From Roseateles amylovorans (lineage in GTDB: Bacteria > Pseudomonadota > Gammaproteobacteria > Burkholderiales > Burkholderiaceae_C): a DNA stretch of 64,000 nt. Position 1 is the first letter of the stretch; every line of letters starts with the position of its first letter. Below, piece by piece: positions 63,344 to 64,000 of this stretch. Both the position numbers and the translations under genes were made by a program. The notes under the pieces are model-generated. The model was not told the origin of the DNA. It saw nothing but the letters and a program-made list of their open reading frames with translations, and did no database searches. The DNA lies in contig NZ_CP104562.2 of NCBI RefSeq assembly GCF_025398155.2, forward strand, positions 434,001 through 498,000, given 5' to 3'.

Positions 63344-64000
63344 TCAGTGGAGACCGTCGGACCGACCGATGGCATCGGTCGCATCGATCGCATCAATCGA
63401 ATCGCTGGCGTCCCCGGCATGGCCTGCATCGATGTCATCGGGTTCTCCGGTGACCTCGGCATCGTCGGTAGCGCTTCGTGGCCGTGGCCGTGGCGGTGGC
63501 GGCGCTGTCGGCTCGCTGTGAAGCGTCCACTGGCCATCGCCGTCCACGCGGAAGGCGAGGTCGGTCAGCAGGAAGTTGTGTGCGCCATCCAATCCGACGA
63601 TCCATTGCAGGGCCGGTCGCCCGGACTGGCGTGGCAGGTCACGCACCAACTGCCAATGGTCGCCCTGGCGCTCGGTGACGACGAAGTCCCAGTCATGCAC
63701 GCCCTGAGCGCCCGCGACCGGGATGCGCAGCACCTGCCCGGTGCGCAGGTCGGCGTTCGCGGCGGCCATTGCCGACAGTTGAAGCCACCAGGAGAGGCGG
63801 TCCTGCGTGCCGGGTGGCAGCTCATGGCGACGGGCGCCGATGACCAGCATGGCGCGATCTGAATCAGGTTCGCGCATGAACTGCATCGATTCGCGGCTCC
63901 GGCCTGACTGCGTCACCCGATGGGTGCTCGGCATCAGGCCATGAGGTCCGAGTTGCCCTTCGCTGTGCCATTGCGGCAGTTCGCGCGAACCGGCACGTCG
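63344..64000 (-). CDS. DUF3108 protein, 5' end beyond the window
   Basis: The frame is open from the window edge (64000) to the stop at 63344, so at least 218 residues are seen and the N-terminus is missing. Features of DUF3108 include EGQLGPHGLMPSTHRV, IPVAGAQGVHDWDFVVTERQ, and RVDGDGQWTLHSEPTAPPPP near the end. The last ~40 residues are low-complexity (DASDSIDAIDATDAIG). DUF3108 proteins are periplasmic or outer-membrane-associated and uncharacterised. Confidence 0.7.
   Translation of the reverse strand, partial: RRAGSRELPQWHSEGQLGPHGLMPSTHRVTQSGRSRESMQFMREPDSDRAMLVIGARRHELPPGTQDRLSWWLQLSAMAAANADLRTGQVLRIPVAGAQGVHDWDFVVTERQGDHWQLVRDLPRQSGRPALQWIVGLDGAHNFLLTDLAFRVDGDGQWTLHSEPTAPPPPRPRPRSATDDAEVTGEPDDIDAGHAGDASDSIDAIDATDAIGRSDGLH

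Overview
The window is GC-rich (about 65-70 % by eye over most of its length) and looks like chromosome of a Burkholderiales betaproteobacterium of the Roseateles/Mitsuaria/Sphaerotilaceae type. The basis is gene content: a PhaM-type polyhydroxyalkanoate granule protein, a DUF3567 protein, a DUF2917 protein divergent from a MocR regulator, and a glpSTPQUV glycerol ABC operon. The genus is inference. I saw no rRNA, tRNA, CRISPR array, transposase or integrase.

Layout. 71-6469: complete glycerol ABC importer operon glpSTPQUV, interrupted by two ~100-bp direct repeats. 6634-10797: TerB-like protein, an RDD/ClpP-like fusion, a BamE-like lipoprotein and a secreted protein. 10794-19105: the most interesting region. 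It holds a C39-peptidase ABC exporter and HlyD adaptor, three tiny double-glycine-leader peptides too short to be called routinely, a 126-residue unknown protein, a membrane Ser/Thr kinase and an ECF sigma factor. 19422-26621: degenerate GGDEF proteins, a two-domain beta-propeller phytase with its TonB-dependent receptor, and an AraC regulator. 26774-29051: a structured leader, a small protein and an AAA+/M41 metalloprotease fusion. 29216-35522: GT41 glycosyltransferase, AraC/EamA pair, Tat-exported hydrolase, MocR regulator. 35651-40145: DUF2917, two tandem S41 lipoprotein proteases, PssA. 40417-43520: an HPr-rel-A type cluster (nucleotidyltransferase, HprK-related kinase, PqqD-like chaperone, Tat protein). 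43696-48411: STAS-like protein, ABC exporter, lipoprotein phosphatase. 49125-55021: glycolate oxidase glcDEF, split between glcE and glcF by an ATPase/HNH-nuclease pair resembling Septu defence. 55294-64000: FIST protein, PhaM, MarC, GumN/TraB-like protein, tandem AAA ATPase, DUF3567 and a DUF3108 protein cut by the window edge.

Proposed system. The three peptides (46-57 codons including stop) have textbook C39 leaders ending V-A-G-G, followed by cores of only 8-9 residues: PEVTNSVG, PQVTNDTM and PQVTNDANI. The C39 exporter/HlyD pair next to them should cleave and secrete them. The sigma factor, kinase, 126-residue protein and two of the peptides lie in one direction, and the 126-residue protein itself ends in PQITNQSP. 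I infer a kinase/ECF-controlled short-peptide secretion, possibly signalling, system.
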